This document shows positions 30,001 to 36,000 of a stretch of DNA of 64,000 nt, piece by piece (position 1 is the first letter of the stretch; each line of letters begins with the position of its first letter). The stretch spans positions 9,369,979-9,433,978 of the forward strand of contig CAJINV010000003.1 of the NCBI GenBank assembly GCA_905178155.1. The letters run 5' to 3'. The notes under the pieces were generated by a model that saw nothing but the letters and a program-made list of their open reading frames with translations, searched no databases and was not told where the DNA came from. The DNA comes from Amoebophrya sp. A120 (taxonomy: Eukaryota > Sar > Dinophyceae > Syndiniales > Amoebophryaceae). Both the position numbers and the translations under genes were made by a program.

Positions 30001-33000
30001 CATCTCGATCCCCTGGACTGCGCAACGCTGGTCGCGGATCGAGCGACCGCCGGAAAGTATCCACACCGGGCCACCGACACGGCCCGGGCGAAGGGCTGCC
30101 GGGCACTAGAAATGCCAACTTCGTTTACCTTCGACACTGATTTGGAAACGTATTCATGTGCCTTGCTTTGTTCAATCATTTTTCGCTTTTGTAGTCTGAA
30201 AGTGCCAGACGCAGACCTGACATGGTAAATCGAAGGGCTCGAAACAAGAAAGCCGCTTACGTGGCACGCAGCGAGACCCCAGCAATGCTCTGTTGTGTGG
30301 GAAAATTGTTTTCTTCTTTGTTTGTATCGCTGGGAACCCTTTCGAACCCGCCCTCCCACTGCCAAAACAGGCGACGTTGTGTCGTTCGAGATGCCTGGCG
30401 CTCAATGCATTGCACTGCAGACAATTAAGCTGCAGGGTTTCTAGGTGGAGCGAGGGCAGTGCTTCAAGCTCGCCTGAAGATAACAAGCTGTCCAAGAAGA
30501 TTGCGCCACGTTGCCTGTATGTGTGTACACCAGAGCACGAGGCTTTTCCTCGCGCTTTTTCACTAACTTCATCTTGCTCTGACTCTTTCTTACGCCCCCT
30601 TTCCTCTCCTGGGCCCTACTGGGATGGTTTTCCGATGGGTTTTTTTCCTTCACACTCTGCCCGCTGAAACCGATCATTTATTAGGTTTTACTTTTTTGCC
30701 CTCTGCCGGCTCTGCTCCCGGAGCATCGAAGCAAAGGGAGAAAAGTTGGTTTTTGCGTGGTGCCTGTTTATTGAGTAAGCAATCAGTTTATCTTTATTCT
30801 TCGACTGTCATCGTCGTGCTTTAGCTTTTGGCCTCTCCGCACATCCCTCGTAGGTTTCTTGGTGGTTCCCACCTCGGGGCTCAGGGTCAGATCGGTCCCA
30901 GCAGCATCGGTGGATGCGTTGGATCTGAGGGCAGTACGCTCCCGAAGGATGAAGGCAGTAAGGCATGTCCCTTTGCGTTTCTTTGACTTTTACTTTCGTC
31001 TTTATTTTGCTCGGCTTGTTGCTTTTTCCTCGGGCTCACCTGGAACCAATCAACTACGTGTAACATCGATGTCCTAGTCTGTATTTCTCACTTTGGCCCT
31101 ATGCCGTGTTGCATCTGCAGTTGCTTCCATCTGCCGCGTATTTTCCCTCTATCACGTCATCTGGTGCGGTGCGGCCGCCGCGCATAAGGTTTAGAGAGTT
31201 CATATATTTCTAGGGTTGCGGTTTCTATTTTGATTTTACCAAAGCGCATGGCAGGCTGTCCCGCCACATAGGAAGCTGTCGAGTGCAGGCTCTTCAGGAA
31301 TGCAGAAAGCAAGGCAGGCGCATCCACCTGGCCTAGAAGTGGGCGCGCGTATCTTTTTTCTTTTTTCCTTACTCGCGCGTAGCCAAAACGGGCTTCGTGC
31401 GGATATGAGGGATGCGGCTGGCAAGCAGCACCCCAGTGCAGACAATTAAGCGAGAGGAAAGCACACAGCACACAGACAGTTCCTGGCTCGCCTGATAGTT
31501 TTTCTTTAAAAATGATACCTCCAAACTATCGAAGAGGCTTGATGTCAACTTGTTTTTCTCTTACTCTCTCTGCAGAGTAATGGAATGCGGTTGCAAATAT
31601 CCTTGTCTGATTTGCGGGCTTTTCCTCGTAGGTATGCCGACCCCGTGGTGTTGAAGAACACGGCCTTCACACTAAACTTGTACGCGGAGTACGATATCAC
31701 ACAGAAGAAAACTGGCAGGGCATATTTGTAATGCAAAAATAAATACAGAAAAAATCTGTATTGCATATCCGAAACAGCATGTTATGGGGCCACCCATGGC
31801 AAGTTTTTGCGTGTATTTGTTTTTGCATTACAAACATGCCCTGCCAGCTTTTTTCTCTGGGATATACGAGATCGACTTCAAAGTCGAAGTGCAGATCCTG
31901 AACGGGCTGTTTGTCTATCAAATGTAAAAATGTCTGGGTCTGGAAGAGTGCGCGATTTGTCATGCAGCTTGTCCATGACCCATGACGTCTGGAATGCAGA
32001 ACCTAGCATGACAGATTCTGTGCGATCTCTCTCATGCCTATCCTGCATGAGAAACTCCCTCCCGACTTGGTCAAAACTGGGCGACTTTTGGTAATCATGC
32101 AACACAGATTTTTGCATGCTTCAGATTTGGCATGACAAGTTGCATTCTTCCAGACCCAGACATTTTTACATTTGATATTGTCGCCGATCGGCTTATGTTT
32201 GAACGCAGTTGCCTGCTGGAGATTGTCCGTCCGCAACGCTCGAAGGTGGGCACCGACCTTGCTTTCGTCGCGACGATTTCGCAAGATCTGCGCGTGGAAC
32301 TCCCCTACAACATGCCCTTGTCCACCGTCAAAGTAGAAGACGAGGACGACACACCGAAGACCATCCAGTGGGCCTTCCTCAATTGGTCACCGGTACTGCA
32401 AAATCATTTTCACTGCAAGTAAATGTAAATGAGCAGAAGACTCTCTGAGCAGAGCAGAGCCTCTAAGTGACATTTTTTGCAAAGGAGCGAAAAGCTGTGC
32501 GCGATCGGATTTTTAACAAGGGTCAAGAAAAACAATGACGCCAACTTCTGAGAGCGTTGCAGTCCTCCGACGATGCTCTGTCTCCCTGGAGCCCTCGCAA
32601 TAAGTAGTTTGGTCTTGGACCAATAAGGTAAGAATATGGTTAAGAATCTTTCGCCTCGTTGGGCCCACCAGGCCAACGTGCGTTCGAAGCAAAAGCTGGC
32701 ACGAAAACCCTGGGCCAAATCATGGGCCCAGTTACGCTGCTCCTACTTGATGCTAATGCATTCAGATCAGGAGTTTTGCAAAGGTTTCGCGAAAGCTTCG
32801 CACAAGTGCGCCTACTTATGCCAAATTACTACATAGCCGCAGACGCGTGTCCACCGGGCCGAAAGGGGTGAGCGCTTTTCGTTGCGGCTTCGCGGAGCCT
32901 TTGCAAGAACTCCTGCAAAAGTAGTCTCCGCCTAGCCCACTGACTGCTTGAACCTTGCGGAAGCAGAAAAAAGAGGGCGGCAAAACTGCAGCGGCTTTTT

Positions 33001-36000
33001 TCCTCGCGGTTCCCCGGCTCCGACGGATGGACAAATGACAGAATAAAAAACAAAAAGCAAAACGAGGGGAGCGGGTTGATGGGGTTTCGACAAGGAGCCC
33101 AGCTGTGTTCCTCCTGTGCTGGATGTGGGCTTTCATTAATATTCGCGATAGGCCAGCCCAGCGGCTTTTTTACCGCCCCCCATGCGAAGAGGTCTCCTAC
33201 TGGAATGCTAAGCGTCCGCAAGTGTTTCGAGACACAACTTTTGTGCAATTTCTCAGCGACTTTCGCTTCCGTGTGTGTAGGTGGAAGTTGCCTGCGTCAA
33301 TTCAGTCGAGAATTGGCGCTCGAAGAAAAGGCGCGGGGGCTCTGGCAAAAGCAGCGCGTTTTTGAGCCTGCTGCCCCGGCGGGGCCTTGCCGTATTGGAT
33401 GGCCTGCGACCTTTCAGCGCGAAGCGCTCGCGACTTCTGGCCACAACTTGTGTCGTCAGCCGTGCCCCCGCGAGGGTGGGGGAGCAATATAACCCTCGGC
33501 GGTCGTGTGGCACGCACCGCAGCGCACTATTCAGGCGCACTAGTAGCTTTGGCCCGGCAGCCGCAGCTATGCGGGCTGTGCGATCGCAGGACGCACGAGC
33601 GGCATCCACAACTGCTACTTTTTCAAATTTGGCATATCATGTTTGCGCGGATGCCGGATGGTGCGTGGTGTCTCGTGTCTATGGGTCTAAACAGAGAGGC
33701 CCTGACGATCTCCGCATGCCAGATTAGTAGGCGCTCCCCGGCGCGTGCCTCAGCGCATCGCCGCAGATGAAGTTCGTCATCTTCGGCTCCGCACAATCTC
33801 AAAAAAACGCACGACAGGCCAAGCGCACGAGCGTGCCCTACCGCGCAAATGCCGACGCGACTGCTTTGGAAATGAGCATTCCGCTGCACGTCGGGATGCG
33901 CGCGTTGTCGACTGACAACGAATTTGTCTTCATGATCAAGAATACGTATTTTGGCGGACGAAAGACCGTAGTGATCGGGCACCTACCCTACTGGTCCAAC
34001 TGTCGTGGCTTCGGGCGCGCAGCTCCTCTCTGGGCTATTTTCGAGCAGGGGCGTACCTGTGAGTGGGAGGAGGCGCCGACGGTGATTGGGTCAACAGACA
34101 TAGGGGCGCAGGCCTTCGGTGATAAGTGTTCCCTGTACCAGCTCGAATGCATCATGGACGAGATCCCCAACAACAAACTTTCCGACCCTCGATGGTTCGA
34201 GGCGTCGACAGGCACAGTACTGTTTGAGCTTCTAAAGACCCCCATCGGGAACGGGAAATTCAACGAGCTCAATATCCTGTGTAAAGACGTCCACGCCCAT
34301 CACCCAGAGTTATGATGTGCCTATGTATTTAAAAAAAAAAAAAAAGTTATGATGCAATTTGTGATGCGCAAGCATCCCTATGACAGGCATTATCAGTCGA
34401 TTTTTGGAAATTGCGACGCTGTAAACTGGATATGGATAAGCAGATGGATTTGCAATGCGGAGGTCCTTGCTAACCTGCACTAATACCATACGGCCTGCAA
34501 GAACTTGTCATGCGTGACTTGCAGCTACTCAGTCTGTTTGTGTCATGCGTGACTTGCAAAACGTCTGGTCTGGATTTGTGTTGCAAAGTCCCCATAACGG
34601 TGACTCCGGAGTGAGGACGTTTTTACACAGGATACTCAAGGAACGCGTCCTTCCCTTTACGGCCGACGAAGTGGTGCCCGTCACCGTGCAGCAGGGCGGC
34701 AGTATGGCGGGAGAGCTTCCCGGCCAAGTCCTGCTGGTGGTGCAGTATTGGCAAAGGAGTGAAACGGAGAAACAGCTTGTGAAGGGCGACGTATACTACA
34801 CGGATTTCGCCATTCCCTCGCAACGGCAGCAGCGGGGCCAAGACCACGTCGACTACAAGCTCGATATCCTGTACCTGCCCATGAGTCACCGGGACGTACT
34901 GATCAATTTCGTGTTCTCGCGGCTTTTTTACACGATCACCTACCAGATCATCGGGCTCACGGCTGTTTTCATGGTTTTCGTGAATTGGTGCTACCATCAG
35001 TTTTGGAGTGAGAGCCGGGTTATCCAAGAAAAAAACTGTGTTAGTGTAACTTTCTTTGGCTGACAGCATCACAAATTTGCTCTACACGACAGAGAAAACC
35101 TGTCATGCGTGGCTTGTAAGGGAAAATACACATGAAAAAGGGACTTCATGGCTGTGTGGCATGACAGGCGTAACTCTGTTGCATGTTCTGCATTACAGAG
35201 TTACACTTACACAGTGTTTTTCTTGCATACGGGTGTCTCCGCGGTTACTGGACAAGCGGTACTTTTTCAGCGTCTTCCCGCCGGCATATCGCGGGTTCGC
35301 GCTTTCCATGCTGCCCTGTCTGCCGCCACTGCTTCTCCTGGTTTGGGTTGTGAGGGGGCGCATGATTACCTACGACGAGGGTAGCACGGTTCCCTGGCGT
35401 AGCTGCCCTGAGGGGGTCGTGCCCGACGAGTGTTCTGTCGGGATCCTGGACGAGGGCACGCCCTTCAACGCCGGCGATTCGACCTGGGACCCGGAAACAG
35501 CGCTTACGCAGAAGACCTTCGGCGAACGACGAACCGGGCGCACGGGCGTGACGCTGATAGCAATGGGCGCATACCTAGTCATCATCTCCCTGCGGTGCTT
35601 TGTGCCCACCACGATTTCCAAGTTTTACGCGGACGAGTCGCCGCAGACGATCGCGGCTACGCAGCTGCTTACCAAGGCGGTGGCGGGAATGATGGGCACG
35701 AAGGGCGCCAATGTGCGAAAGTTGCAACGCGAGGCGAGCGTGGACGACCAGAGAAAGAACAAGATGGCGAAAAACGTGTACAACGAAGAGAGCGACGGGG
35801 AGGACGATGAGAGGAACCTGCCCATCTTCATCCCGTACATCTGGAAGCGATCGTGCACGGCGCTGATGATGTTCGGCAATGGACTCCTGATGACTATGAT
35901 TATCGAGTTCTCGTTCTCGGAGTTCTTTATGAAGAATGTTTGGCTGATGCAGGTCGCGATCTACATTGTAAAGCTGATCGAGCAGACCGTGTTCTCGCAG

